A stretch of 64,000 nt of DNA from Phytophthora hibernalis (GCA_012656075.1 JAAKBF010000190.1:62001-126000), one strand, 5' to 3'; shown: positions 30,338 through 42,316, counted from the stretch's first letter. Made by a program: numbers and translations. Notes: generated from the sequence alone by a model not told the origin.

Positions 30338-30829
30338 GCCTAACCCAGCCCTTGCACACCCACTCCGCAACACGCTCGGATACCGCAACAACCCTCCCAA
30401 CACCTCTCCTATGGACGCTAGCTGCGCCGTCGTCGCCTTGCAGTGGTCTCATACGACCCGCAACCATGTCTACGTACCATTTCGCCAACCAGCGGCATCG
30501 ATCCCCGCCACCGACAACCAGCTTGTCGGCCACTTTCCAACTCGAACTCGGCCACGACCTCACGCGTGGTATGGGGTAATGGGCCTCCACATAGCTGGTC
30601 GTGGCCTAGCATTCATCGGAGATGGTCGGTTGATCGATGAGTGAGCTGGGTAGCTGGTCTTCGCCACTGGTCGCCCAAAGCTGAAAACTGGCAGTACGAG
30701 CACGGTCGGTCACTAGCGACGCAATAGTAGACGCCAGAGCAGCACACAGCACACAGAGCGAAGCGTGCAGCAGGTCCGCAGCCGAGCAACAACGGGGCGT
30801 GGTGGTGCCGGCAGAATGAACGCAAAACG

Positions 30830-30901
30830 AGGTCCTACCGGGATTTGAACCCGGATCGCTGGATTCAGAGTCCAGAGTGCTAACCATTACACCATAAGAC
30901 C
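30830..30901 (-). tRNA. tRNA-Gln(CUG), canonical
   Basis: Unit 13; one chimera follows. Confidence 0.93.
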
Positions 30902-31009
30902 AGCACTAACTTGCCTACCGCCCAACACGGTCGCAAACAACCCTTACCGCCGATTCACAGCCACAAGCGCCTCACACACACCACAACCTTGCTTCGCCGC
31001 ACAAAAACC

Positions 31010-31081
31010 AGCTCCTACCGGGATTTGAACCCGGATCGCTGGATTCAGAGTCCAGAGTGCTAACCATTACACCATAAGACC
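31010..31081 (-). tRNA. tRNA-Gln(CUG), chimeric
   Basis: Unit 13; G2-G71. Confidence 0.75.
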
Positions 31082-31189
31082 AGCACTAACTTGCCTACCG
31101 CCCAACACAGTCGCAAACAACCCTTACCGCCGATTCACAGCCACAAGCGCCTCACACACACCACAACCTTGCTTCGCCGCACAAAAACC

Positions 31190-31261
31190 AGCTCCTACCG
31201 GGATTTGAACCCGGATCGCTGGATTCAAAGTCCAGAGTGCTAACCATTACACCATAAGAGC
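31190..31261 (-). tRNA. tRNA-Gln(UUG), canonical
   Basis: Unit 13; hotspot deletion in the following spacer (about 31460). Confidence 0.93.
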
Positions 31262-31752
31262 GCCTAACCCAGCCCTTGCACACCCACTCCGCAACACGCT
31301 CGGATACCGCAACAACCCTCCCAACACCTCTCCTATGGACGCTAGCTGCGCCGTCGTCGCCTTGCAGTGGTCTCATACGACCCGCAACCATGTCTACGTA
31401 CCATTTCGCCAACCAGCGGCATCGATCCCCGCCACCGACAACCAGCTTGTCGGCCACTTTCAACTCGAACTCGGCCACGACCTCACGCGTGGTATGGGGT
31501 AATGGGCCTCCACATAGCTGGTCGTGGCCTAGCATTCATCGGAGATGGTCGGTTGATCGATGAGTGAGCTGGGTAGCTGGTCTTCGCCACTGGTCGCCCA
31601 AAGCTGAAAACTGGCAGTACGAGCACGGTCGGTCACTAGCGACGCAATAGTAGACGCCAGAGCAGCACACAGCACACAGAGCGAAGCGTGCAGCAGGTCC
31701 GCAGCCGAGCAACAACGGGGCGTGGTGGTGCCGGCAGAATGAACGCAAAACG

Positions 31753-31824
31753 AGGTCCTACCGGGATTTGAACCCGGATCGCTGGATTCAGAGTCCAGAG
31801 TGCTAACCATTACACCATAAGACC
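31753..31824 (-). tRNA. tRNA-Gln(CUG), canonical
   Basis: Unit 14, the degenerate unit; five chimeric positions follow. Confidence 0.93.
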
Positions 31825-31932
31825 AGCACTAACTTGCCTACCGCCCAACACAGTCGCAAACAACCCTTACCGCCGATTCACAGCCACAAGCGCCTCACAC
31901 ACACCACAACCTTGCTTCGCCGCACAAAAACC

Positions 31933-32004
31933 AGCTCCTACCGGGATTTGAACCCGGATCGCTGGATTCAGAGTCCAGAGTGCTAACCATTACACCATAA
32001 GACC
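31933..32004 (-). tRNA. tRNA-Gln(CUG), chimeric
   Basis: Unit 14, chimera 1 of 5; G2-G71. Confidence 0.75.
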
Positions 32005-32111
32005 AGCACTAACTTGCCTACCGCCCAACACAGTCGCAAACAACCCTTACCGCCGATTCACAGCCACAAGCGCCTCACACACACCACAACCTTGCTTCGC
32101 CGCACAAAACC

Positions 32112-32183
32112 AGCTCCTACCGGGATTTGAACCCGGATCGCTGGATTCAGAGTCCAGAGTGCTAACCATTACACCATAAGACC
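32112..32183 (-). tRNA. tRNA-Gln(CUG), chimeric
   Basis: Unit 14, chimera 2 of 5; G2-G71; T4 terminator. Confidence 0.75.
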
Positions 32184-32284
32184 AGCACTAACTTGCCTAC
32201 CGCCCAACACAGTCGCAAACAACCCTACCGCCGATTCACAGCCACAAGCGCCTCACACACACCTTGCTTCGCCGCACAAAAACC

Positions 32285-32355
32285 AGCTCCTACCGGGATT
32301 TGAACCCGGATCGCTGGATTCAGGTCCAGAGTGCTAACCATTACACCATAAGACC
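32285..32355 (-). pseudogene. tRNA-Gln chimera with six-base anticodon loop
   Basis: Unit 14, chimera 3 of 5. One base is missing on the 5' side of the anticodon loop (CCTGAA instead of CTCTGAA), so the loop has six bases and the footprint is 71. With the G2-G71 mismatch as well, this copy should not work. Both flanking spacers are also damaged. Confidence 0.85.
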
Positions 32356-32455
32356 AGCACTAACTTGCCACCACAACACAGTCGCAAACAACCCTTACCG
32401 CCGATTCACAGCCACAAGCGCCTCACACACCACAACCGCTGGCCGCACAAAAACC

Positions 32456-32527
32456 AGCTCCTACCGGGATTTGAACCCGGATCGCTGGATTCAGAGTCCA
32501 GAGTGCTAACCATTACACCATAAGACC
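32456..32527 (-). tRNA. tRNA-Gln(CUG), chimeric
   Basis: Unit 14, chimera 4 of 5; G2-G71; spacer to its left is degenerate. Confidence 0.72.
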
Positions 32528-32634
32528 AGCACTAACTTGCCTACCGCCCAACACAGTCGCAAACAACCCTTACCGCCGATTCACAGCCACAAGCGCCTCA
32601 CACACACCACAACCTTGCTTCGCCGCACAAAACC

Positions 32635-32706
32635 AGGTCCTACCGGGATTTGAACCCGGATCGCTGGATTCAGAGTCCAGAGTGCTAACCATTACACCAT
32701 AAGACC
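32635..32706 (-). tRNA. tRNA-Gln(CUG), chimeric position with restored acceptor stem
   Basis: Unit 14, chimera 5 of 5; 3' end TAGGACC restores G2-C71; T4 terminator in a UUG-type trailer. Confidence 0.85.
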
Positions 32707-32814
32707 AGCACTAACTTGCCTACCGCCCAACACAGTCGCAAACAACCCTTACCGCCGATTCACAGCCACAAGCGCCTCACACACACCACAACCTTGCTTC
32801 GCCGCACAAAAACC

Positions 32815-32886
32815 AGCTCCTACCGGGATTTGAACCCGGATCGCTGGATTCAAAGTCCAGAGTGCTAACCATTACACCATAAGAGC
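32815..32886 (-). tRNA. tRNA-Gln(UUG), canonical
   Basis: Unit 14; the tRNA is intact, but the leader side spacer (32890-32965) has several indels. Confidence 0.92.
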
Positions 32887-33376
32887 GCCTAACCCAGCCC
32901 TTGCACACCACACTCGCAACACGCTCCGGATTCACGCCACAACCCTCCCAACACCTCTCCTATGCGCTAGCTGCGCCGTCGTCGCCTTGCAGTGGTCTCA
33001 TACGACCCGCAACCATGTCTACGTACCATTTCGCCAACCAGCGGCATCGATCCCCGCCACCGACAACCAGCTTGTCGGCCACTCCAACTCGAACTCGGCC
33101 ACGACCTCACGCGTGGTATGGGGTAATGGGCCTCCACATAGCTGGTCGTGGCCTAGCATTCATCGGAGATGGTCGGTTGATCGATGAGTGAGCTGGGTAG
33201 CTGGTCTTCGCCACTGGTCGCCCAAAGCTGAAAACTGGCAGTACGAGCACGGTCGGTCACTAGCGACGCAATAGTAGACGCCAGAGCAGCACACAGCACA
33301 CAGAGCGAAGCGTGCAGCAGGTCCGCAGCCGAGCAACAACGGGGCGTGGTGGTGCCGGCAGAATGAACGCAAAACG

Positions 33377-33448
33377 AGGTCCTACCGGGATTTGAACCCG
33401 GATCGCTGGATTCAGAGTCCAGAGTGCTAACCATTACACCATAAGACC
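33377..33448 (-). tRNA. tRNA-Gln(CUG), canonical
   Basis: Unit 15; one chimera follows. Confidence 0.93.
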
Positions 33449-33556
33449 AGCACTAACTTGCCTACCGCCCAACACAGTCGCAAACAACCCTTACCGCCGA
33501 TTCACAGCCACAAGCGCCTCACACACACCACAACCTTGCTTCGCCGCACAAAAACC

Positions 33557-33628
33557 AGCTCCTACCGGGATTTGAACCCGGATCGCTGGATTCAGAGTCC
33601 AGAGTGCTAACCATTACACCATAAGACC
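33557..33628 (-). tRNA. tRNA-Gln(CUG), chimeric
   Basis: Unit 15; G2-G71. Confidence 0.75.
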
Positions 33629-33736
33629 AGCACTAACTTGCCTACCGCCCAACACAGTCGCAAACAACCCTTACCGCCGATTCACAGCCACAAGCGCCTC
33701 ACACACACCACAACCTTGCTTCGCCGCACAAAAACC

Positions 33737-33808
33737 AGCTCCTACCGGGATTTGAACCCGGATCGCTGGATTCAAAGTCCAGAGTGCTAACCATTACACC
33801 ATAAGAGC
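33737..33808 (-). tRNA. tRNA-Gln(UUG), canonical
   Basis: Unit 15; three-base hotspot deletion in the following spacer (about 34005). Confidence 0.93.
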
Positions 33809-34297
33809 GCCTAACCCAGCCCTTGCACACCCACTCCGCAACACGCTCGGATACCGCAACAACCCTCCCAACACCTCTCCTATGGACGCTAGCTGCGCCG
33901 TCGTCGCCTTGCAGTGGTCTCATACGACCCGCAACCATGTCTACGTACCATTTCGCCAACCAGCGGCATCGATCCCCGCCACCGACAACCAGCTTGTCGG
34001 CCACTCAACTCGAACTCGGCCACGACCTCACGCGTGGTATGGGGTAATGGGCCTCCACATAGCTGGTCGTGGCCTAGCATTCATCGGAGATGGTCGGTTG
34101 ATCGATGAGTGAGCTGGGTAGCTGGTCTTCGCCACTGGTCGCCCAAAGCTGAAAACTGGCAGTACGAGCACGGTCGGTCACTAGCGACGCAATAGTAGAC
34201 GCCAGAGCAGCACACAGCACACAGAGCGAAGCGTGCAGCAGGTCCGCAGCCGAGCAACAACGGGGCGTGGTGGTGCCGGCAGAATGAACGCAAAACG

Positions 34298-34369
34298 AGG
34301 TCCTACCGGGATTTGAACCCGGATCGCTGGATTCAGAGTCCAGAGTGCTAACCATTACACCATAAGACC
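34298..34369 (-). tRNA. tRNA-Gln(CUG), canonical
   Basis: Unit 16; one chimera follows. Confidence 0.93.
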
Positions 34370-34477
34370 AGCACTAACTTGCCTACCGCCCAACACAGTC
34401 GCAAACAACCCTTACCGCCGATTCACAGCCACAAGCGCCTCACACACACCACAACCTTGCTTCGCCGCACAAAAACC

Positions 34478-34549
34478 AGCTCCTACCGGGATTTGAACCC
34501 GGATCGCTGGATTCAGAGTCCAGAGTGCTAACCATTACACCATAAGACC
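34478..34549 (-). tRNA. tRNA-Gln(CUG), chimeric
   Basis: Unit 16; G2-G71. Confidence 0.75.
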
Positions 34550-34657
34550 AGCACTAACTTGCCTACCGCCCAACACAGTCGCAAACAACCCTTACCGCCG
34601 ATTCACAGCCACAAGCGCCTCACACACACCACAACCTTGCTTCGCCGCACAAAAACC

Positions 34658-34729
34658 AGCTCCTACCGGGATTTGAACCCGGATCGCTGGATTCAAAGTC
34701 CAGAGTGCTAACCATTACACCATAAGAGC
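34658..34729 (-). tRNA. tRNA-Gln(UUG), canonical
   Basis: Unit 16. Confidence 0.93.
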
Positions 34730-35221
34730 GCCTAACCCAGCCCTTGCACACCCACTCCGCAACACGCTCGGATACCGCAACAACCCTCCCAACACCTCTC
34801 CTATGGACGCTAGCTGCGCCGTCGTCGCCTTGCAGTGGTCTCATACGACCCGCAACCATGTCTACGTACCATTTCGCCAACCAGCGGCATCGATCCCCGC
34901 CACCGACAACCAGCTTGTCGGCCACTTTCCAACTCGAACTCGGCCACGACCTCACGCGTGGTATGGGGTAATGGGCCTCCACATAGCTGGTCGTGGCCTA
35001 GCATTCATCGGAGATGGTCGGTTGATCGATGAGTGAGCTGGGTAGCTGGTCTTCGCCACTGGTCGCCCAAAGCTGAAAACTGGCAGTACGAGCACGGTCG
35101 GTCACTAGCGACGCAATAGTAGACGCCAGAGCAGCACACAGCACACAGAGCGAAGCGTGCAGCAGGTCCGCAGCCGAGCAACAACGGGGCGTGGTGGTGC
35201 CGGCAGAATGAACGCAAAACG

Positions 35222-35293
35222 AGGTCCTACCGGGATTTGAACCCGGATCGCTGGATTCAGAGTCCAGAGTGCTAACCATTACACCATAAGACC
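35222..35293 (-). tRNA. tRNA-Gln(CUG), canonical
   Basis: Unit 17; one chimera follows. Confidence 0.93.
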
Positions 35294-35401
35294 AGCACTA
35301 ACTTGCCTACCGCCCAACACAGTCGCAAACAACCCTTACCGCCGATTCACAGCCACAAGCGCCTCACACACACCACAACCTTGCTTCGCCGCACAAAAAC
35401 C

Positions 35402-35473
35402 AGCTCCTACCGGGATTTGAACCCGGATCGCTGGATTCAGAGTCCAGAGTGCTAACCATTACACCATAAGACC
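35402..35473 (-). tRNA. tRNA-Gln(CUG), chimeric
   Basis: Unit 17; G2-G71. Confidence 0.75.
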
Positions 35474-35581
35474 AGCACTAACTTGCCTACCGCCCAACAC
35501 AGTCGCAAACAACCCTTACCGCCGATTCACAGCCACAAGCGCCTCACACACACCACAACCTTGCTTCGCCGCACAAAAACC

Positions 35582-35653
35582 AGCTCCTACCGGGATTTGA
35601 ACCCGGATCGCTGGATTCAAAGTCCAGAGTGCTAACCATTACACCATAAGAGC
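35582..35653 (-). tRNA. tRNA-Gln(UUG), canonical
   Basis: Unit 17; two-base hotspot deletion in the following spacer (about 35850). Confidence 0.93.
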
Positions 35654-36143
35654 GCCTAACCCAGCCCTTGCACACCCACTCCGCAACACGCTCGGATACC
35701 GCAACAACCCTCCCAACACCTCTCCTATGGACGCTAGCTGCGCCGTCGTCGCCTTGCAGTGGTCTCATACGACCCGCAACCATGTCTACGTACCATTTCG
35801 CCAACCAGCGGCATCGATCCCCGCCACCGACAACCAGCTTGTCGGCCACTCCAACTCGAACTCGGCCACGACCTCACGCGTGGTATGGGGTAATGGGCCT
35901 CCACATAGCTGGTCGTGGCCTAGCATTCATCGGAGATGGTCGGTTGATCGATGAGTGAGCTGGGTAGCTGGTCTTCGCCACTGGTCGCCCAAAGCTGAAA
36001 ACTGGCAGTACGAGCACGGTCGGTCACTAGCGACGCAATAGTAGACGCCAGAGCAGCACACAGCACACAGAGCGAAGCGTGCAGCAGGTCCGCAGCCGAG
36101 CAACAACGGGGCGTGGTGGTGCCGGCAGAATGAACGCAAAACG

Positions 36144-36215
36144 AGGTCCTACCGGGATTTGAACCCGGATCGCTGGATTCAGAGTCCAGAGTGCTAACCA
36201 TTACACCATAAGACC
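36144..36215 (-). tRNA. tRNA-Gln(CUG), canonical
   Basis: Unit 18; one chimera follows. Confidence 0.93.
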
Positions 36216-36323
36216 AGCACTAACTTGCCTACCGCCCAACACAGTCGCAAACAACCCTTACCGCCGATTCACAGCCACAAGCGCCTCACACACACCACAA
36301 CCTTGCTTCGCCGCACAAAAACC

Positions 36324-36395
36324 AGCTCCTACCGGGATTTGAACCCGGATCGCTGGATTCAGAGTCCAGAGTGCTAACCATTACACCATAAGACC
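36324..36395 (-). tRNA. tRNA-Gln(CUG), chimeric
   Basis: Unit 18; G2-G71. Confidence 0.75.
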
Positions 36396-36503
36396 AGCAC
36401 TAACTTGCCTACCGCCCAACACAGTCGCAAACAACCCTTACCGCCGATTCACAGCCACAAGCGCCTCACACACACCACAACCTTGCTTCGCCGCACAAAA
36501 ACC

Positions 36504-36575
36504 AGCTCCTACCGGGATTTGAACCCGGATCGCTGGATTCAAAGTCCAGAGTGCTAACCATTACACCATAAGAGC
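36504..36575 (-). tRNA. tRNA-Gln(UUG), canonical
   Basis: Unit 18. Confidence 0.93.
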
Positions 36576-37067
36576 GCCTAACCCAGCCCTTGCACACCCA
36601 CTCCGCAACACGCTCGGATACCGCAACAACCCTCCCAACACCTCTCCTATGGACGCTAGCTGCGCCGTCGTCGCCTTGCAGTGGTCTCATACGACCCGCA
36701 ACCATGTCTACGTACCATTTCGCCAACCAGCGGCATCGATCCCCGCCACCGACAACCAGCTTGTCGGCCACTTTCCAACTCGAACTCGGCCACGACCTCA
36801 CGCGTGGTATGGGGTAATGGGCCTCCACATAGCTGGTCGTGGCCTAGCATTCATCGGAGATGGTCGGTTGATCGATGAGTGAGCTGGGTAGCTGGTCTTC
36901 GCCACTGGTCGCCCAAAGCTGAAAACTGGCAGTACGAGCACGGTCGGTCACTAGCGACGCAATAGTAGACGCCAGAGCAGCACACAGCACACAGAGCGAA
37001 GCGTGCAGCAGGTCCGCAGCCGAGCAACAACGGGGCGTGGTGGTGCCGGCAGAATGAACGCAAAACG

Positions 37068-37139
37068 AGGTCCTACCGGGATTTGAACCCGGATCGCTGG
37101 ATTCAGAGTCCAGAGTGCTAACCATTACACCATAAGACC
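37068..37139 (-). tRNA. tRNA-Gln(CUG), canonical
   Basis: Unit 19; one chimera follows. Confidence 0.93.
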
Positions 37140-37247
37140 AGCACTAACTTGCCTACCGCCCAACACAGTCGCAAACAACCCTTACCGCCGATTCACAGCC
37201 ACAAGCGCCTCACACACACCACAACCTTGCTTCGCCGCACAAAAACC

Positions 37248-37319
37248 AGCTCCTACCGGGATTTGAACCCGGATCGCTGGATTCAGAGTCCAGAGTGCTA
37301 ACCATTACACCATAAGACC
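37248..37319 (-). tRNA. tRNA-Gln(CUG), chimeric
   Basis: Unit 19; G2-G71. Confidence 0.75.
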
Positions 37320-37427
37320 AGCACTAACTTGCCTACCGCCCAACACAGTCGCAAACAACCCTTACCGCCGATTCACAGCCACAAGCGCCTCACACACACC
37401 ACAACCTTGCTTCGCCGCACAAAAACC

Positions 37428-37499
37428 AGCTCCTACCGGGATTTGAACCCGGATCGCTGGATTCAAAGTCCAGAGTGCTAACCATTACACCATAAGAGC
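37428..37499 (-). tRNA. tRNA-Gln(UUG), canonical
   Basis: Unit 19; three-base hotspot deletion in the following spacer (about 37696). Confidence 0.93.
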
Positions 37500-37988
37500 G
37501 CCTAACCCAGCCCTTGCACACCCACTCCGCAACACGCTCGGATACCGCAACAACCCTCCCAACACCTCTCCTATGGACGCTAGCTGCGCCGTCGTCGCCT
37601 TGCAGTGGTCTCATACGACCCGCAACCATGTCTACGTACCATTTCGCCAACCAGCGGCATCGATCCCCGCCACCGACAACCAGCTTGTCGGCCACTCAAC
37701 TCGAACTCGGCCACGACCTCACGCGTGGTATGGGGTAATGGGCCTCCACATAGCTGGTCGTGGCCTAGCATTCATCGGAGATGGTCGGTTGATCGATGAG
37801 TGAGCTGGGTAGCTGGTCTTCGCCACTGGTCGCCCAAAGCTGAAAACTGGCAGTACGAGCACGGTCGGTCACTAGCGACGCAATAGTAGACGCCAGAGCA
37901 GCACACAGCACACAGAGCGAAGCGTGCAGCAGGTCCGCAGCCGAGCAACAACGGGGCGTGGTGGTGCCGGCAGAATGAACGCAAAACG

Positions 37989-38060
37989 AGGTCCTACCGG
38001 GATTTGAACCCGGATCGCTGGATTCAGAGTCCAGAGTGCTAACCATTACACCATAAGACC
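37989..38060 (-). tRNA. tRNA-Gln(CUG), canonical
   Basis: Unit 20; one chimera follows. Confidence 0.93.
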
Positions 38061-38168
38061 AGCACTAACTTGCCTACCGCCCAACACAGTCGCAAACAAC
38101 CCTTACCGCCGATTCACAGCCACAAGCGCCTCACACACACCACAACCTTGCTTCGCCGCACAAAAACC

Positions 38169-38240
38169 AGCTCCTACCGGGATTTGAACCCGGATCGCTG
38201 GATTCAGAGTCCAGAGTGCTAACCATTACACCATAAGACC
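38169..38240 (-). tRNA. tRNA-Gln(CUG), chimeric
   Basis: Unit 20; G2-G71. Confidence 0.75.
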
Positions 38241-38348
38241 AGCACTAACTTGCCTACCGCCCAACACAGTCGCAAACAACCCTTACCGCCGATTCACAGC
38301 CACAAGCGCCTCACACACACCACAACCTTGCTTCGCCGCACAAAAACC

Positions 38349-38420
38349 AGCTCCTACCGGGATTTGAACCCGGATCGCTGGATTCAAAGTCCAGAGTGCT
38401 AACCATTACACCATAAGAGC
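38349..38420 (-). tRNA. tRNA-Gln(UUG), canonical
   Basis: Unit 20. Confidence 0.93.
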
Positions 38421-38912
38421 GCCTAACCCAGCCCTTGCACACCCACTCCGCAACACGCTCGGATACCGCAACAACCCTCCCAACACCTCTCCTATGGACG
38501 CTAGCTGCGCCGTCGTCGCCTTGCAGTGGTCTCATACGACCCGCAACCATGTCTACGTACCATTTCGCCAACCAGCGGCATCGATCCCCGCCACCGACAA
38601 CCAGCTTGTCGGCCACTTTCCAACTCGAACTCGGCCACGACCTCACGCGTGGTATGGGGTAATGGGCCTCCACATAGCTGGTCGTGGCCTAGCATTCATC
38701 GGAGATGGTCGGTTGATCGATGAGTGAGCTGGGTAGCTGGTCTTCGCCACTGGTCGCCCAAAGCTGAAAACTGGCAGTACGAGCACGGTCGGTCACTAGC
38801 GACGCAATAGTAGACGCCAGAGCAGCACACAGCACACAGAGCGAAGCGTGCAGCAGGTCCGCAGCCGAGCAACAACGGGGCGTGGTGGTGCCGGCAGGAT
38901 GAACGCAAAACG

Positions 38913-38984
38913 AGGTCCTACCGGGATTTGAACCCGGATCGCTGGATTCAGAGTCCAGAGTGCTAACCATTACACCATAAGACC
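38913..38984 (-). tRNA. tRNA-Gln(CUG), canonical
   Basis: Unit 21; no chimera. Confidence 0.93.
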
Positions 38985-39092
38985 AGCACTAACTTGCCTA
39001 CCGCCCAACACAGTCGCAAACAACCCTTACCGCCGATTCACAGCCACAAGCGCCTCACACACACCACAACCTTGCTTCGCCGCACAAAAACC

Positions 39093-39164
39093 AGCTCCTA
39101 CCGGGATTTGAACCCGGATCGCTGGATTCAAAGTCCAGAGTGCTAACCATTACACCATAAGAGC
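39093..39164 (-). tRNA. tRNA-Gln(UUG), canonical
   Basis: Unit 21. Confidence 0.93.
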
Positions 39165-39656
39165 GCCTAACCCAGCCCTTGCACACCCACTCCGCAACAC
39201 GCTCGGATACCGCAACAACCCTCCCAACACCTCTCCTATGGACGCTAGCTGCGCCGTCGTCGCCTTGCAGTGGTCTCATACGACCCGCAACCATGTCTAC
39301 GTACCATTTCGCCAACCAGCGGCATCGATCCCCGCCACCGACAACCAGCTTGTCGGCCACTTTCCAACTCGAACTCGGCCACGACCTCACGCGTGGTATG
39401 GGGTAATGGGCCTCCACATAGCTGGTCGTGGCCTAGCATTCATCGGAGATGGTCGGTTGATCGATGAGTGAGCTGGGTAGCTGGTCTTCGCCACTGGTCG
39501 CCCAAAGCTGAAAACTGGCAGTACGAGCACGGTCGGTCACTAGCGACGCAATAGTAGACGCCAGAGCAGCACACAGCACACAGAGCGAAGCGTGCAGCAG
39601 GTCCGCAGCCGAGCAACAACGGGGCGTGGTGGTGCCGGCAGAATGAACGCAAAACG

Positions 39657-39728
39657 AGGTCCTACCGGGATTTGAACCCGGATCGCTGGATTCAGAGTCC
39701 AGAGTGCTAACCATTACACCATAAGACC
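39657..39728 (-). tRNA. tRNA-Gln(CUG), canonical
   Basis: Unit 22; no chimera. Confidence 0.93.
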
Positions 39729-39836
39729 AGCACTAACTTGCCTACCGCCCAACACAGTCGCAAACAACCCTTACCGCCGATTCACAGCCACAAGCGCCTC
39801 ACACACACCACAACCTTGCTTCGCCGCACAAAAACC

Positions 39837-39908
39837 AGCTCCTACCGGGATTTGAACCCGGATCGCTGGATTCAAAGTCCAGAGTGCTAACCATTACACC
39901 ATAAGAGC
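39837..39908 (-). tRNA. tRNA-Gln(UUG), canonical
   Basis: Unit 22; two-base hotspot deletion in the following spacer (about 40105). Confidence 0.93.
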
Positions 39909-40398
39909 GCCTAACCCAGCCCTTGCACACCCACTCCGCAACACGCTCGGATACCGCAACAACCCTCCCAACACCTCTCCTATGGACGCTAGCTGCGCCG
40001 TCGTCGCCTTGCAGTGGTCTCATACGACCCGCAACCATGTCTACGTACCATTTCGCCAACCAGCGGCATCGATCCCCGCCACCGACAACCAGCTTGTCGG
40101 CCACTCCAACTCGAACTCGGCCACGACCTCACGCGTGGTATGGGGTAATGGGCCTCCACATAGCTGGTCGTGGCCTAGCATTCATCGGAGATGGTCGGTT
40201 GATCGATGAGTGAGCTGGGTAGCTGGTCTTCGCCACTGGTCGCCCAAAGCTGAAAACTGGCAGTACGAGCACGGTCGGTCACTAGCGACGCAATAGTAGA
40301 CGCCAGAGCAGCACACAGCACACAGAGCGAAGCGTGCAGCAGGTCCGCAGCCGAGCAACAACGGGGCGTGGTGGTGCCGGCAGGATGAACGCAAAACG

Positions 40399-40470
40399 AG
40401 GTCCTACCGGGATTTGAACCCGGATCGCTGGATTCAGAGTCCAGAGTGCTAACCATTACACCATAAGACC
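40399..40470 (-). tRNA. tRNA-Gln(CUG), canonical
   Basis: Unit 23; no chimera. Confidence 0.93.
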
Positions 40471-40578
40471 AGCACTAACTTGCCTACCGCCCAACACAGT
40501 CGCAAACAACCCTTACCGCCGATTCACAGCCACAAGCGCCTCACACACACCACAACCTTGCTTCGCCGCACAAAAACC

Positions 40579-40650
40579 AGCTCCTACCGGGATTTGAACC
40601 CGGATCGCTGGATTCAAAGTCCAGAGTGCTAACCATTACACCATAAGAGC
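40579..40650 (-). tRNA. tRNA-Gln(UUG), canonical
   Basis: Unit 23; one-base hotspot deletion in the following spacer (about 40849). Confidence 0.93.
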
Positions 40651-41141
40651 GCCTAACCCAGCCCTTGCACACCCACTCCGCAACACGCTCGGATACCGCA
40701 ACAACCCTCCCAACACCTCTCCTATGGACGCTAGCTGCGCCGTCGTCGCCTTGCAGTGGTCTCATACGACCCGCAACCATGTCTACGTACCATTTCGCCA
40801 ACCAGCGGCATCGATCCCCGCCACCGACAACCAGCTTGTCGGCCACTTTCAACTCGAACTCGGCCACGACCTCACGCGTGGTATGGGGTAATGGGCCTCC
40901 ACATAGCTGGTCGTGGCCTAGCATTCATCGGAGATGGTCGGTTGATCGATGAGTGAGCTGGGTAGCTGGTCTTCGCCACTGGTCGCCCAAAGCTGAAAAC
41001 TGGCAGTACGAGCACGGTCGGTCACTAGCGACGCAATAGTAGACGCCAGAGCAGCACACAGCACACAGAGCGAAGCGTGCAGCAGGTCCGCAGCCGAGCA
41101 ACAACGGGGCGTGGTGGTGCCGGCAGAATGAACGCAAAACG

Positions 41142-41213
41142 AGGTCCTACCGGGATTTGAACCCGGATCGCTGGATTCAGAGTCCAGAGTGCTAACCATT
41201 ACACCATAAGACC
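41142..41213 (-). tRNA. tRNA-Gln(CUG), canonical
   Basis: Unit 24; two chimeras follow. Confidence 0.93.
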
Positions 41214-41320
41214 AGCACTAACTTGCCTACCGCCCAACACAGTCGCAAACAACCCTTACCGCCGATTCACAGCCACAAGCGCCTCACACACACACAACCT
41301 TGCTTCGCCGCACAAAAACC

Positions 41321-41392
41321 AGCTCCTACCGGGATTTGAACCCGGATCGCTGGATTCAGAGTCCAGAGTGCTAACCATTACACCATAAGACC
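41321..41392 (-). tRNA. tRNA-Gln(CUG), chimeric
   Basis: Unit 24, chimera 1 of 2; G2-G71. Confidence 0.75.
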
Positions 41393-41500
41393 AGCACTAA
41401 CTTGCCTACCGCCCAACACAGTCGCAAACAACCCTTACCGCCGATTCACAGCCACAAGCGCCTCACACACACCACAACCTTGCTTCGCCGCACAAAAACC

Positions 41501-41572
41501 AGCTCCTACCGGGATTTGAACCCGGATCGCTGGATTCAGAGTCCAGAGTGCTAACCATTACACCATAAGACC
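41501..41572 (-). tRNA. tRNA-Gln(CUG), chimeric
   Basis: Unit 24, chimera 2 of 2; G2-G71. Confidence 0.75.
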
Positions 41573-41680
41573 AGCACTAACTTGCCTACCGCCCAACACA
41601 CTCGCAAACAACCCTTACCGCCGATTCACAGCCACAAGCGCCTCACACACACCACAACCTTGCTTCGCCGCACAAAAACC

Positions 41681-41752
41681 AGCTCCTACCGGGATTTGAA
41701 CCCGGATCGCTGGATTCAAAGTCCAGAGTGCTAACCATTACACCATAAGAGC
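41681..41752 (-). tRNA. tRNA-Gln(UUG), canonical
   Basis: Unit 24. Confidence 0.93.
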
Positions 41753-42244
41753 GCCTAACCCAGCCCTTGCACACCCACTCCGCAACACGCTCGGATACCG
41801 CAACAACCCTCCCAACACCTCTCCTATGGACGCTAGCTGCGCCGTCGTCGCCTTGCAGTGGTCTCATACGACCCGCAACCATGTCTACGTACCATTTCGC
41901 CAACCAGCGGCATCGATCCCCGCCACCGACAACCAGCTTGTCGGCCACTTTCCAACTCGAACTCGGCCACGACCTCACGCGTGGTATGGGGTAATGGGCC
42001 TCCACATAGCTGGTCGTGGCCTAGCATTCATCGGAGATGGTCGGTTGATCGATGAGTGAGCTGGGTAGCTGGTCTTCGCCACTGGTCGCCCAAAGCTGAA
42101 AACTGGCAGTACGAGCACGGTCGGTCACTAGCGACGCAATAGTAGACGCCAGAGCAGCACACAGCACACAGAGCGAAGCGTGCAGCAGGTCCGCAGCCGA
42201 GCAACAACGGGGCGTGGTGGTGCCGGCAGAATGAACGCAAAACG

Positions 42245-42316
42245 AGGTCCTACCGGGATTTGAACCCGGATCGCTGGATTCAGAGTCCAGAGTGCTAACC
42301 ATTACACCATAAGACC
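42245..42316 (-). tRNA. tRNA-Gln(CUG), canonical
   Basis: Unit 25; five chimeras follow at exact 180-bp spacing. Confidence 0.93.
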
